Of a stretch of 64,000 nt of DNA, positions 1 through 8,516 are shown piece by piece. How positions within the stretch are numbered: the stretch's first letter is position 1; each line of letters starts with the position of its first letter. Position numbers and translations under genes: made by a program. The notes beneath the pieces were generated by a model. It was not told the DNA's origin, made no database searches, and saw nothing but the letters and a program-made list of their open reading frames with translations. Source of the DNA: Streptomyces sp. NBC_01255 (GTDB lineage Bacteria > Actinomycetota > Actinomycetes > Streptomycetales > Streptomycetaceae); contig NZ_CP108474.1 of NCBI RefSeq assembly GCF_036226445.1, forward strand, positions 3,162,001 through 3,226,000, read 5' to 3'.

Positions 1-2
1 AC

Positions 3-1214
3 GTGAGCGTCTTCGGCCCCGACGGGGGCGGCGGCCAGGACCCCGACCCCGTCATCCCGGCCACCCCCGCCGGCCTCGCCGCCGGCACGGTCACGTCGAG
101 CTCCGTCGCCCTCAGCTGGGGCGCGGTCTCCGGCGCCACCGGCTACAAGGTCTACCGCGACGGCGCCAACCCCCAGACGGTGACCGGCACGTCCACCACC
201 GTGACCGGCCTCACCGCCGACACCGCCTACCAGTTCCAGGTCGCCGCGACGAACTCCGCGGGCGAGTCCGCCAAGTCCACGGCCGTGTCGGCCCGCACCG
301 CCAAGGTCACCGACCCGGGCCCCGGCCCGGCCGTGCCCAAGCACGCACTCACCGGCTACTGGCAGAACTTCAACAACGGCGCGACCGTCCAGAAGCTGCG
401 GGACGTGCAGGCGCAGTACGACATCATCGCCGTCTCCTTCGCCGACTCGACCACCACGCCCGGCCAGATCGTCTTCAACCTCGACCCGGCCGTCGGCTAC
501 GCCTCCACCGCCGACTTCAAGGCCGACGTCGCGGCCAAGAAGGCGGCCGGCAAGTCCGTGATCATCTCGGTCGGCGGCGAGAAGGGCAACGTCACGATCA
601 ACAGTGACGCGAGCGCGACCGCCTTCGCGAACAGCGCGTACGCCCTGATGCAGGAGTACGGATTCAACGGGGTCGACATCGACCTGGAGCACGGCATCAA
701 CTCCACGTACCTGACCAAGGCGCTGCGCCAGCTCTCCGCCAAGGCCGGTTCGTCGATGGTCCTGACGATGGCCCCGCAGACCATCGACATGCAGAACACC
801 GGCACCGAGTACTTCAAGACGGCGCTCGCCGTGAAGGACATCCTCACGGTCGTCAACATGCAGTACTACAACAGCGGTTCGATGCTGGGCTGCGACGGCA
901 AGGTGTACAGCCAGGGCTCGGTGGACTTCCTCACCGCGCTCGCCTGCATCCAGATCCAGGGCGGTCTCGACCCGTCCCAGGTCGGCCTGGGCGTCCCCGC
1001 CTCCACGCGGGGCGCGGGCAGCGGTTACGTCGACCCGTCGATCGTGAAGAACGCGCTCGACTGCCTGACCAAGCTCACCGGCTGCGGCACCTACAAGCCG
1101 GCCCAGGCCTGGCCGACGCTGCGCGGCGCGATGACCTGGTCGACCAACTGGGACGCGACGGCAGGCAACGCCTGGTCGAACGCCGTCGGCCCGCACGTCC
1201 ACAACCTCCCCTAG
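3..1214 (+). CDS. GH18 chitinase, C-terminal part (gene probably begins before the window)
   Basis: Secreted endochitinase that cleaves beta-1,4-GlcNAc chains. The visible part has a fibronectin type III domain at about residues 16-98, a short Pro-rich linker, and a glycoside hydrolase family 18 barrel from about residue 112 to the end. The catalytic signature NGVDIDLE is near residues 222-229, with Glu229 as the expected proton donor, and the substrate-binding MQYYNSG stretch follows. There is no signal peptide or carbohydrate-binding module, which Streptomyces chitinases normally place upstream, so the gene is most likely truncated by the window edge and the GTG at position 3 is not trusted as a start. 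A strong hairpin follows the stop. Confidence 0.9.
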   Translation: MSVFGPDGGGGQDPDPVIPATPAGLAAGTVTSSSVALSWGAVSGATGYKVYRDGANPQTVTGTSTTVTGLTADTAYQFQVAATNSAGESAKSTAVSARTAKVTDPGPGPAVPKHALTGYWQNFNNGATVQKLRDVQAQYDIIAVSFADSTTTPGQIVFNLDPAVGYASTADFKADVAAKKAAGKSVIISVGGEKGNVTINSDASATAFANSAYALMQEYGFNGVDIDLEHGINSTYLTKALRQLSAKAGSSMVLTMAPQTIDMQNTGTEYFKTALAVKDILTVVNMQYYNSGSMLGCDGKVYSQGSVDFLTALACIQIQGGLDPSQVGLGVPASTRGAGSGYVDPSIVKNALDCLTKLTGCGTYKPAQAWPTLRGAMTWSTNWDATAGNAWSNAVGPHVHNLP

Positions 1215-1233
1215 CGGTTACGGGGATTCCCGC

Positions 1234-1267
1234 ACGCAGCGCCGCCGCTCCCCCGGCGGCGCTGCGT
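1234..1267 (+). terminator. Terminator hairpin after the chitinase gene
   Basis: A perfect 14-bp GC-rich stem (1234-1247 pairing with 1254-1267) around a CTCCCC loop begins 20 bp after the chitinase stop codon. There is no T-tract, as is usual for Streptomyces terminators. Confidence 0.7.
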
Positions 1268-1310
1268 CGCGTTTCCGCGCTGCCACCCACCCGGCCGGAG
1301 GCGAGTTCCG

Positions 1311-1350
1311 GCCGTGCCACCTCGACGGCGGCCGTGCCACCTCGACGGCG
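1311..1350. repeat. 20-bp perfect tandem duplication
   Basis: Positions 1311-1330 and 1331-1350 are identical 20-mers (gccgtgccac ctcgacggcg). They lie inside the kinase remnant, just after the codons for its VAVEVARP segment, and a third partial copy (acggc) follows. This fits replication slippage in decaying sequence. Confidence 0.8.
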
Positions 1351-1564
1351 ACGGCACGCCCGCCACGCCATCGGGCCAGGTGGACGGTTCCTGGGTCGTC
1401 TTCACCTAGCTTGTGCTCGATGACGTATCCGCCGATGAGGGTCCCCCACGGGCCGGCATGGCCGAACTCATCGTCTTGACCGGTCCATGACATGCCTTCA
1501 CCATGTGGCCGGACACCCGCACGAGTTTGTCGCACTCCCCCACACTCCCCACCCAGGAGACACC

Positions 1565-2932
1565 ATGCGACGTCCCACCCGCGGCAGAAGGTCCGCCACC
1601 CTCGCGGCCCTCGTGGCGCTCGCCCTCGCGGCGCCCCTCTCCGCTCTCTCCTCACCCGCCGGGGCCGACCCGGCGCCGACCGCCGCCCGTATCGCCTCCG
1701 GCGCCGAGGAGGTGATCCGGCAGTACGAGGTCGCCGGACCGTCCACCCCGGCCGCCCGCACCGCGCTCACCGCCACCGGCGTCTCGATCGACGAGGTCGA
1801 CGCCCGCTCGGTCGTCGTCAGCGCCAACACCGAGCAGCTCGCCCGCCTCAAGGCGCTCGGCTACAAGCCGGTCGCCCTCCCCGGCCCGCCGAACCGCAAC
1901 ACCACCGAGGGCCACACGCACGACGAGGCCCTCGGCCCGCTCGACTTCCCCTCCGCCGACGCGAGGTACCACAACTACGCGGAGATGAACGCGGAGATCG
2001 ACCAGCGCCTCGCCGCCTACCCCTCGATCATGCGCAAGCAGGTCATCGGGAAGACGTACCAGGGCCGGGACATCGTCGCGATCAAGATCAGCGACAACGT
2101 CGCCACCGACGAGAGCGAGCCCGAGGTCCTCTTCACCCACCACCAGCACGCCCGCGAACACCTCACGGTCGAGATGGCGCTCTACCTCCTGCGCGAGCTC
2201 GGCGCGGGCTACGGCACCGACTCCCGGGTCACCAACGCCGTGAACGGGCGCGAGATCTGGATCATCCCGGACCTCAACCCGGACGGCGGCGAGTACGACA
2301 TCGCCTCCGGCTCGTACCGCAGCTGGCGCAAGAACCGTCAGCCCAACTCCGGCTCCTCGTACATCGGTACGGACATGAACCGGAACTGGAACTACAAGTG
2401 GGGCTGCTGCGGCGGCTCCTCCGGCTCCAAGAGCTCCGAGACGTACCGCGGAACGGCCCCCGAGTCGGCCCCCGAGGTGAAGGTCGTCGCCGACTTCGTC
2501 CGCTCGCGCACGGTCGGCGGCAAGCAGCAGATCACCGCGGCCATCGACTTCCACACCTACAGCGAGCTGGTCCTCTGGCCCTTCGGCTGGACCACCGCGA
2601 ACACCGCCCCCGGCATGACCCAGGACGACCGCGACGCCTTCGCGACCGTCGGCGGGAAGATGGCGGCGAGCAACGGCTACACCCCCGAGCAGTCCAGCGA
2701 TCTCTACATCACGGACGGCTCGATCGACGACTACCTGTGGGGCGTGCACAGGATCTTCGGGTACACGTTCGAGATGTATCCGGCGTCGTCCGGCGGCGGC
2801 GGCTTCTACCCGCCCGACGAGGTCATCGAGCGCGAGACGAGCCGCAACCGCGACGCCGTCCTCCAGCTCCTGGAAAACGCGGACTGCATGTACCGCTCGA
2901 TCGGCAAGCAGGCGCAGTACTGCACGGCCTGA
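1565..2932 (+). CDS. Secreted M14-family zinc carboxypeptidase
   Basis: An extracellular metallo-carboxypeptidase that removes C-terminal residues from peptides. The start is the ATG at 1565, preceded by AGGAGA. It gives an Arg-rich, hydrophobic signal peptide (about residues 1-34, ending SSPAGADP) and a 455-residue preproprotein. The usual M14 zinc ligands are visible: QHAREH near residue 195 supplies His and Glu, and DFHTYSE near residue 332 supplies the third His. The catalytic Glu lies in FEMYP near residue 402. The region between the signal peptide and about residue 120 is the probable propeptide. The gene stands alone and converges with ridA across a shared hairpin. Confidence 0.92.
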   Translation: MRRPTRGRRSATLAALVALALAAPLSALSSPAGADPAPTAARIASGAEEVIRQYEVAGPSTPAARTALTATGVSIDEVDARSVVVSANTEQLARLKALGYKPVALPGPPNRNTTEGHTHDEALGPLDFPSADARYHNYAEMNAEIDQRLAAYPSIMRKQVIGKTYQGRDIVAIKISDNVATDESEPEVLFTHHQHAREHLTVEMALYLLRELGAGYGTDSRVTNAVNGREIWIIPDLNPDGGEYDIASGSYRSWRKNRQPNSGSSYIGTDMNRNWNYKWGCCGGSSGSKSSETYRGTAPESAPEVKVVADFVRSRTVGGKQQITAAIDFHTYSELVLWPFGWTTANTAPGMTQDDRDAFATVGGKMAASNGYTPEQSSDLYITDGSIDDYLWGVHRIFGYTFEMYPASSGGGGFYPPDEVIERETSRNRDAVLQLLENADCMYRSIGKQAQYCTA

Positions 2933-2952
2933 CCCTCGCACGCAGCACCACA

Positions 2953-2988
2953 GAGGGCGCCCCGGCGGACCACCGCCGGGGCGCCCTC
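2953..2988. terminator. Bidirectional terminator between carboxypeptidase and ridA
   Basis: A 16-bp perfect stem (2953-2968 with 2973-2988) around an ACCA loop sits between two converging genes, 21 bp past the carboxypeptidase stop and 14 bp past the ridA stop. Confidence 0.75.
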
Positions 2989-3001
2989 CCGCATCCGGTG
3001 C

Positions 3002-3415
3002 TCAGCCGAGGACGGCGAGCGCGTCGATCTCGACGAGGAGGCCGGCCGGGAGGCCGACGTACACGGTCGTCCGGGCGGAGGCCGGGTCCGCGAGGCCCTG
3101 CTCCTGGAAGTACTGGTTGTAGATCGCGTTCATCTCGGCGAAGTGGTCCACGTCGGTGAGGTAGACGCGCATCATCATGACGTCGTCCCAGCTCGCGCCG
3201 CCCTCCTCCAGGATCGCCTTGACGTTGGCGAAGGTCTGGAGGGTCTGCTCGCGCAGGGTCGGGCCCGCGACCGTCGGGGCCTGGCCCTCGACGGCGGGCA
3301 GGAAACCGACCTGGCCGGCGACCTGGAGGATGTTGCCCTTCTTCACGCCGTGCGAGAACTTCGCGGGCGGGGCGGTGTGGGTGGCGGGGGTGAGGGCGAT
3401 CTTCTCGAGGGTCAT
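3002..3415 (-). CDS. RidA (YjgF/YER057c/UK114) family enamine/imine deaminase
   Basis: A 137-residue cytosolic protein of normal RidA size. RidA enzymes hydrolyse reactive 2-aminoacrylate and other enamine/imine intermediates released by PLP-dependent dehydratases. The family core is clear: GNILQVAGQVGF near the N-terminus and the ARTTVYVGLPAG segment near residue 118, whose Arg normally binds the substrate carboxylate. Its ATG overlaps the stop of the iclR gene (ATGA), so it is the third gene of the minus-strand operon pfkB-iclR-ridA. The PLP deaminase encoded across the divergent promoter is the obvious source of its substrate. That link is inference. Confidence 0.9.
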   Translation of the reverse strand: MTLEKIALTPATHTAPPAKFSHGVKKGNILQVAGQVGFLPAVEGQAPTVAGPTLREQTLQTFANVKAILEEGGASWDDVMMMRVYLTDVDHFAEMNAIYNQYFQEQGLADPASARTTVYVGLPAGLLVEIDALAVLG

Positions 3416-4173
3416 CCGTTGTCCTTGGTAGGGGTGCTGCCGGAGTACTCCCGGCTGATGTCGTCCGCGGTGCGGCGCACCAGCGGGAGGAGACCGAGGA
3501 GTTCCTCGGCCGTGACGACCACGTTGGGCGCCGAGACCGACATGGCGGCGACGACCCGGCCGTCGGCGCCGCGGATCGGGGCGCCGACGCAGTTGATGGA
3601 CTCCTCGTGGCCGCCGAGGTCGGTGGCCCAGCCCTGTTCGCGTACGGTCGCCAGTTCCTTGAGGAAGGCGGCGGCGTTCGGGGTCGAACGGGGCGTGTAC
3701 GGGGGGTAGTCGAGCTTCGCGGCGACGGCGCGGCGGTCGGGCTCCGGCAGGTCGGCCAGGAGCAGCTTGGCGACGGCGGCGACGGTGATCGCGACCGGCT
3801 TGCCGATGCGGGAGTACATGCGGACCGGGTAGCGGCTCTCGAACTTGTCGATGTAGAGGACCTCGCCCTCCTCGTACACGGCGAGGTGGACGGTGTGCCC
3901 GGTCTGCTCGTTGAGGGCGGCGAGGTAGGGGTGGGCGATCTCGCGGACGTCGAGGTTCTCGACGGCTTCCTGGGCGAGCGCGAAGAGGCGGGCCCCGAGT
4001 CGGTAGCGCTGGTCCTGCTGGCGGTGGACGAGGCCGTGCTCGTGGAGGGTGCGCAGCAGCCGCAGGGCGGTCGACTTGTGGACGCCGAGCCGTTCGGCGA
4101 CCTGCCCGAGGTCGGCGGGGCCCTGGGCGAGCAGCGGCAGGATGCTGAGCGCCCGGTCGACGGTCTGGCTCAT
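3412..4173 (-). CDS. IclR-family transcriptional regulator
   Basis: A 253-residue DNA-binding regulator. The N-terminal winged helix-turn-helix (about residues 5-65) includes LGVHKSTALRLLRTL as recognition region. The C-terminal part (about 75-250) is the IclR effector-binding domain, with HTVHLAVYEEGEVLYIDK and the conserved SINCVGAPI segment. The start at 4173 has an AGGAGG-type ribosome site and overlaps the kinase stop by four bases. The most likely target is the divergent promoter at 5463-5583, which contains GCAA/TTGC dyads. The ligand is probably a pathway intermediate, not identifiable from sequence. Confidence 0.9.
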   Translation of the reverse strand: MSQTVDRALSILPLLAQGPADLGQVAERLGVHKSTALRLLRTLHEHGLVHRQQDQRYRLGARLFALAQEAVENLDVREIAHPYLAALNEQTGHTVHLAVYEEGEVLYIDKFESRYPVRMYSRIGKPVAITVAAVAKLLLADLPEPDRRAVAAKLDYPPYTPRSTPNAAAFLKELATVREQGWATDLGGHEESINCVGAPIRGADGRVVAAMSVSAPNVVVTAEELLGLLPLVRRTADDISREYSGSTPTKDNG

Positions 4174-5462
4174 GGCGTACGTACCTCCTGGTCGTCCCCC
4201 GTCCAGCCGGGGCCGAGGTGAAGTGTGCCCCAGGCTCCGGCGTCGAGGGCGGCGAGCCGGTCGGCGTGGGCGCGGCGGGGCGGGACGGCGACGTCGCCGG
4301 GGACGGTGAGGGCGGCGGCGGCCATGAGGTGGCCGTGGCGGAGCCGCGTGTCCATGTCGAGGCCGCGGAGGGTGGCGGAGAGGAACCCGGCGGCGAAGGC
4401 GTCGCCGGCGCCGACGGGTGCGACGACGTCGACCCGGGGGGCGGGGACGGAGGTGACGGTGTCGGGGGTGGGGGTGGCGGGCGCGCTGGGCTCGGGCGCG
4501 GGGCCGCTGCGCGGGGCCTCTCCCCACCCCGCCCCTTCCCGAACTGGGGCTCCGCCCCAGACCCCGCGCCTCAAACGCCGGCGGGGCTGAATCTCAGCCC
4601 GCCCGGCGTTTGAGGGCACGACCGCAGGCCGTACGGGGTCCGGGGGCTTGACCCCGGTTTCGGGAAGGGGCGGGGTGGGGGAAGAAGCCGCGCAGCGCTC
4701 GAACACAACCGCCCCCTCCCCACCCCGCTTCACCACGAGGACCGCCGGTTCCGGCAGGGCGCCACGGATCGCGGCCGGATCGCGGAGGCCCCACAGCGCC
4801 TCCGCCTCGTCGGCGCCGACGAAGACGAGGTCGGCACGGCGGGCGAGTTCGAGGAGCACCTCGGGGGCGGTGCCGTCGCTCCACAGGCCGGGCCGGTGGT
4901 TGACGTCGAAGGAGACGAGCGGGCGCCCGGGACGGGGGGCCGTGAGCTCCCGCATCAGGGCCAGGCAGCCGGCCGACAGTGCGGCCGTGATGCCGGTGAG
5001 GTGGAGGACGCGGGCGTCGGCGACGGAGTCGTACGGGACGGTGGCGGGCGACATGGCCGAGGCGGCCGATCCTGCCCGGTAGTAGACGACCTCGTGGGCG
5101 TCGGTGGCCCGGTCCTCGTCGGTGCGGAAGTAGACGCCGGTCGGCCGGTGCGGGTCGCGGGTGACGGCGGTGACGTCGACTCCGTAGCCGCCGATGGTGT
5201 CGACGAGGTGGTCGCCGAAGCCGTCCCGGCCGACGCGGCCGACCCATTTCACGCGGTGTCCGGCGGCGGCGAGGGTGCAGGCGACGTTGGATTCGGCGCC
5301 GCCGATCGCGCGGGCGAAGGAGGGGACGTCGGCGAGGCGGCCGGGCCGGGAGGGAAGGAAGGTGACCATGGACTCGCCGAGGCAGACGAAGTCCGGGGGT
5401 TCGGGCGCGTGTGAGAGTGCGGACGCGTCCGTGATCGCGTCCGGGGGCGCGTGTCCGCTCAC
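4170..5462 (-). CDS. PfkB-family sugar kinase, 2-keto-3-deoxygluconate kinase-like, with an in-frame repeat insertion
   Basis: A ribokinase-fold kinase phosphorylating a sugar or sugar acid. The N-terminal half matches KDG kinases: GESMVTFLP, IGGAESNVACTLA, the PTGVYFR motif and VYYRAGSAAS. The second PfkB signature, APVGAGDAFAAGF near residue 354, holds the catalytic Asp. The length of 430 residues exceeds the family's usual 310-330. The excess is a Pro/Arg-rich stretch at about residues 253-336 between the VVKRGGEGAVVFE strand and the GAGD motif, encoded by a palindromic repeat without stops (4522-4680). The GTG at 5462 has GGGAG upstream. First gene of the operon with iclR and ridA. Whether the insertion leaves the enzyme active is unknown. 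Confidence 0.87.
   Translation of the reverse strand: MSGHAPPDAITDASALSHAPEPPDFVCLGESMVTFLPSRPGRLADVPSFARAIGGAESNVACTLAAAGHRVKWVGRVGRDGFGDHLVDTIGGYGVDVTAVTRDPHRPTGVYFRTDEDRATDAHEVVYYRAGSAASAMSPATVPYDSVADARVLHLTGITAALSAGCLALMRELTAPRPGRPLVSFDVNHRPGLWSDGTAPEVLLELARRADLVFVGADEAEALWGLRDPAAIRGALPEPAVLVVKRGGEGAVVFERCAASSPTPPLPETGVKPPDPVRPAVVPSNAGRAEIQPRRRLRRGVWGGAPVREGAGWGEAPRSGPAPEPSAPATPTPDTVTSVPAPRVDVVAPVGAGDAFAAGFLSATLRGLDMDTRLRHGHLMAAAALTVPGDVAVPPRRAHADRLAALDAGAWGTLHLGPGWTGDDQEVRTP
4522..4680. repeat. About 160-bp imperfect inverted repeat inserted in the kinase gene
   Basis: The outer arms ccccaccccgccccttcccg (from 4522) and its complement (ending 4680) are nearly perfect. The inner arms around 4568-4616 contain cctcaaacgccgg and ccggcgtttgagg. 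GGGGCTCCGCCCC lies in the left half. Sequences of this type are common between genes in Streptomyces. Here the element lies inside a coding region and stays open in the coding frame. Confidence 0.8.
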
Positions 5463-5539
5463 TCTCGGGCTCCCTGTGACTGTGACGGGTCCATTGACCC
5501 GGCCTTGGCCCGGATGTTAGACAGCCATGAGCAAGATAC

Positions 5540-5565
5540 GCAATGACCGTTGCACACAGCGCAAC
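5540..5565. promoter_or_regulatory. Candidate IclR-type operator in the divergent promoter
   Basis: GTTGC (5549-5553) and GCAAC (5561-5565) form a 5-bp dyad with a 7-bp spacer, and a further GCAAT half-site lies at 5540-5544. The sites are in the 121-bp gap between the pfkB-iclR-ridA operon and the deaminase operon, just upstream of the deaminase ribosome site. Assignment to the local IclR protein is inference. Confidence 0.45.
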
Positions 5566-5583
5566 ACTCGACGAGGAGGCCCC

Positions 5584-6858
5584 GTGCCCGACCTGCCCGA
5601 CCTGGCGAACGAGCGAGTCGACCACCGCTTCAAGGGACTGCCCCCGGACGCCGAGGGCCTGACCGTCGGCGAGCTGGCGGCCCAGCGCCGCTCCCTCTTC
5701 ACCGGCGGCTTCACCACCCCCGTCCTCGCGCTCTCCGCCGAGTCCGTCGAGCACAACCTCCGCCTCCTGGAGGTCTACGCCGAGCGCCACGGCCTCGCCT
5801 TCGCCCCGCACGGCAAGACCTCCATGGCCCCCCGGCTCTTCGACCGCCAGCTGGAGCACGGCGCCTGGGGCATCACGGCCGCCATGCCCCACCAGGCCCG
5901 CGTCTACCGTGCCCACGGCGTGGCCAGGGTCTTCCTGGCGAACGAGCTCGTCGACGCCGTCGCCCTGCGCTGGCTCGCCGCCGAGCTCGACGCCGACCCG
6001 GACTTCCGCTTCGTCTGCTACGTCGACTCGGTGCGCGGCGTCGAGCTGATGGACGAGGCACTCCGCGCGGCGGGAGCCGCCCGCCCCGTGGACGTCGTCG
6101 TCGAGCTGGCCGCCGGCGCGACCGGGCGGACGGGCGTACGGACCGAGGCGGAGTGCGCGGCCGTCGCCGACGCGGTCGCGGACGCCCCCACGCTGCGGCT
6201 CGTCGGCGTCGCCGGGTACGAGGGCACCATGCCCGGGGCCGACGGCGAGCGGGTCAGGGAGTGGCTGCACCGGCTGGTCGGGCTCGCGGCCGACTTCGAC
6301 AAGGCCGGCCGCTTCGACCCCGCCATCGGCGAGATCGTGGTGAGCGCGGGCGGGAGCGAGTGGTTCGACGCGGTCGCGGACGTCTTCGCGGAGATCCCCG
6401 GACTCTCCCTCCCCGTCCTGAAGCTGCTGCGCTCCGGCGCGTACGTCTCGCACGACGACGGCCAGTACCGCGAGAGGACCCCCTTCAACCGGGTCCCCGA
6501 GGAGGGCGCGCTCCAGCCCGCGTTCCGTCTCTGGTCGCAGGTCGTCTCCCGCCCCACCCCGGAGCAGGCCTTCACGAACGCCGGCAAGCGCGACGCAGCC
6601 CACGACCTGCACCTCCCCGAGGCGCAGGTGGTCCGCGACGCCCGCACCGGCGAAGTCCGCGCCGCCGAGGGCGTCACGGTCACCGGCCTCTCCGACCAGC
6701 ACGCGTGGCTGGGCACGGCGCCCGAGGCGGACGTGGAGGTCGGCGACTGGGTCGGCATGGGCCTGTCCCACCCGTGCACGTCCTTCGACAAGTGGCAGCT
6801 GATCCCGCTGGTCGAGGCGGACGGCACGGTGGTCGACTACATCCGCACGTTCTTCTAG
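5584..6858 (+). CDS. PLP-dependent amino acid deaminase, D-serine dehydratase-like (alanine-racemase-fold)
   Basis: A fold-type III PLP enzyme of the DSD1/D-threonine aldolase group, catalysing beta-elimination of ammonia from a D-amino acid or D-glucosaminate. The GTG at 5584 is preceded by a perfect AGGAGG, and the protein is 424 residues. The PLP lysine is Lys78 in PHGKTSMAP. A C-terminal metal-binding HPC motif (His396, Cys398) in GLSHPCTSFDKW is typical of eukaryotic-type D-serine dehydratases. An upstream in-frame ATG at 5527 lacks a ribosome site and would overlap the operator. The gene is first in an operon, 20 bp before the amidohydrolase. A RidA and a KDG-kinase-like protein lie across the divergent promoter. 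Confidence 0.85.
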   Translation: MPDLPDLANERVDHRFKGLPPDAEGLTVGELAAQRRSLFTGGFTTPVLALSAESVEHNLRLLEVYAERHGLAFAPHGKTSMAPRLFDRQLEHGAWGITAAMPHQARVYRAHGVARVFLANELVDAVALRWLAAELDADPDFRFVCYVDSVRGVELMDEALRAAGAARPVDVVVELAAGATGRTGVRTEAECAAVADAVADAPTLRLVGVAGYEGTMPGADGERVREWLHRLVGLAADFDKAGRFDPAIGEIVVSAGGSEWFDAVADVFAEIPGLSLPVLKLLRSGAYVSHDDGQYRERTPFNRVPEEGALQPAFRLWSQVVSRPTPEQAFTNAGKRDAAHDLHLPEAQVVRDARTGEVRAAEGVTVTGLSDQHAWLGTAPEADVEVGDWVGMGLSHPCTSFDKWQLIPLVEADGTVVDYIRTFF

Positions 6859-6878
6859 AAGGAATCGGAAGGATCGGC

Positions 6879-8516
6879 ATGGACCTCGTCTTCCGCGACG
6901 CGGAGGTCGTCGACGGCAGCGGCGGCCCGTCCTACCGGGCCGACGTGGCGATCGACGGCGGCCGGATCGCCACGATCGTCAAGGAGGGCGCCGCCGCCGG
7001 CTGTCAGCGCCCCACGGCCCGCCGCGTCGTGGACGCCGAGGGCCTCGCGCTCTCCCCCGGCTTCGTCGACATGCACGCCCACAGCGACCTCGCGCTGCTC
7101 CGCGACCCGGACCACAGCGCGAAGGCCGCGCAGGGCGTGACGCTGGAAGTCCTGGGCCAGGACGGCCTGTCGTACGCGCCGGTCGACGACCGCACGCTCG
7201 GCGAGGTCCGGCGGACGATCGCCGGCTGGAACGGCGGTGCGCCCGGGGACACGACCCTCGACCTCGACTGGCGCACGGTCGGCCAGTACCTGGACCGCCT
7301 CGACGGCGCGCACGGCGGCCGGGGCATCGCGGTCAACGCCGCGTACCTCGTCCCGCAGGGGACGGTCAGGATGTACGCGGTCGGCTGGGAGGACCGCCCC
7401 GCCACCGGGTCCGAGCTGGACCGGATGCGGCAGCTCGTCGCCGAGGGCCTGGAGCAGGGCGCGGTCGGCATGTCCTCCGGCCTGACGTACACCCCCGGCA
7501 TGTACGCGCCGGACGCCGAGCTCACCGAGCTCTGCCGGGTCGTGGCGGAGTACGGCGGCTACTACTGCCCGCACCACCGCTCGTACGGCGCCGGCGCCCT
7601 CCAGGCGTACGCGGAGATGGTCGCCCTGACCCGCGAGGCGGGCTGCGCCCTCCATCTGGCCCACGCCACCATGAACTTCGGCGTGAACGAGGGCAGGGCG
7701 CCGGAGCTTCTGGCGCTCCTGGACGAGGCCCTCGCCGACGGCGCGGACATCACCCTCGACACGTACCCGTACACGCCCGGCAGCACGACCCTGGTCGCCG
7801 TCCTCCCGAGCTGGGCGAGCGAAGGCGGCCCGGAGGCGGTGCTGGCGCGGCTCCGCGACGAGGAGACGGCGGACCGGATCCGCCACCACCTCGAAGTCGT
7901 CGGCTCGGACGGCTGCCACGGAGTGCCGGTCGACTGGGACACGATCGAGATCGCGGGCGTGACCGACCCCGGTCTCACGGAGTTCGTGGGCCGCCGCCTC
8001 GACGGCTGGGCCACGGCCCGGCGCCTCCTGCTCGACGACCGGCTCGGGACGACGATCCTCCAGCACGTGGGCCACGAGGAGAACGTCCGGACGATCATGC
8101 GGCACCGGGTCCACACGGGCGGCTCGGACGGCATCCTCCAGGGCCTCAAGCCGCACCCGCGCGCGTACGGCACGTTCCCTCACTACCTCGGCCGGTACGT
8201 GCGCGAGCTCGGCGTCCTCTCCCTGGAGGAGTGCGTCGCCCACCTGACCTCCCGCCCGGCGGCCCGCCTCCGCCTCCCGGACCGGGGCCTGGTCCGCGAG
8301 GGGTACGTGGCGGACCTGGTCCTCTTCGACCCGGGGACGGTCGCGGCGGGAGCGACGTACGCGTCCCCCCGCACCCTCCCGGTGGGCATCCCGCACGTCC
8401 TGATCGACGGCAGGTTCGTCATCGAGGACGGCCACCGCACGGACACCCTGGCGGGCCGCGCCATCCGGAGGACCCCCCGACGAGGTGAGGTGCGGGACAC
8501 CCCCTGGGTCCGCTAG
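6879..8516 (+). CDS. N-acyl-D-amino-acid deacylase family amidohydrolase
   Basis: A 545-residue metal-dependent hydrolase that removes the acyl group from N-acyl-D-amino acids or related N-acetylated acids such as N-acetylglucosaminate. It has the amidohydrolase HxH metal motif at His66-Ala-His68 (VDMHAHSD), GMSSGLTYTPGMYA, histidines in YYCPHHRSY and LHLAHA, and the metal/catalytic Asp near residue 417 in GGSDGI. The cysteine found in classical D-aminoacylases after the first strand is not obvious: VLGQDGLSY is seen there. The ATG at 6879 follows a GGAAGGA ribosome site. The stop overlaps the tail of the converging mannosyltransferase gene by four bases. Confidence 0.85.
   Translation: MDLVFRDAEVVDGSGGPSYRADVAIDGGRIATIVKEGAAAGCQRPTARRVVDAEGLALSPGFVDMHAHSDLALLRDPDHSAKAAQGVTLEVLGQDGLSYAPVDDRTLGEVRRTIAGWNGGAPGDTTLDLDWRTVGQYLDRLDGAHGGRGIAVNAAYLVPQGTVRMYAVGWEDRPATGSELDRMRQLVAEGLEQGAVGMSSGLTYTPGMYAPDAELTELCRVVAEYGGYYCPHHRSYGAGALQAYAEMVALTREAGCALHLAHATMNFGVNEGRAPELLALLDEALADGADITLDTYPYTPGSTTLVAVLPSWASEGGPEAVLARLRDEETADRIRHHLEVVGSDGCHGVPVDWDTIEIAGVTDPGLTEFVGRRLDGWATARRLLLDDRLGTTILQHVGHEENVRTIMRHRVHTGGSDGILQGLKPHPRAYGTFPHYLGRYVRELGVLSLEECVAHLTSRPAARLRLPDRGLVREGYVADLVLFDPGTVAAGATYASPRTLPVGIPHVLIDGRFVIEDGHRTDTLAGRAIRRTPRRGEVRDTPWVR

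Larger units (their letters stand above)
1218..1493 (-). pseudogene. Remnant of a Ser/Thr protein kinase N-terminus
   Basis: The first about 55 codons read like the N-lobe of an actinobacterial Ser/Thr kinase: a leader, then IGGYVIEHKLGEDDPGTVHL and RGGRAVAVEVARP. Functional kinases have GEGGFG or GAGGMG in the glycine loop and VAVKV around the catalytic lysine. Here the loop is GEDDPG and the lysine is Glu. After the VARP stretch the frame runs through a 20-bp tandem repeat and the chitinase terminator hairpin, so the rest of the kinase is gone. A GAAGG-like ribosome site precedes the ATG at 1493, but no function is expected. Whether it is still expressed cannot be told. Confidence 0.5.

Noticed and set aside
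5527..5583. ATG at 5527 as the deaminase start
   Set aside because: It would place 19 odd residues in front, lies over the operator dyads and has no ribosome site, while the GTG at 5584 follows a perfect AGGAGG.
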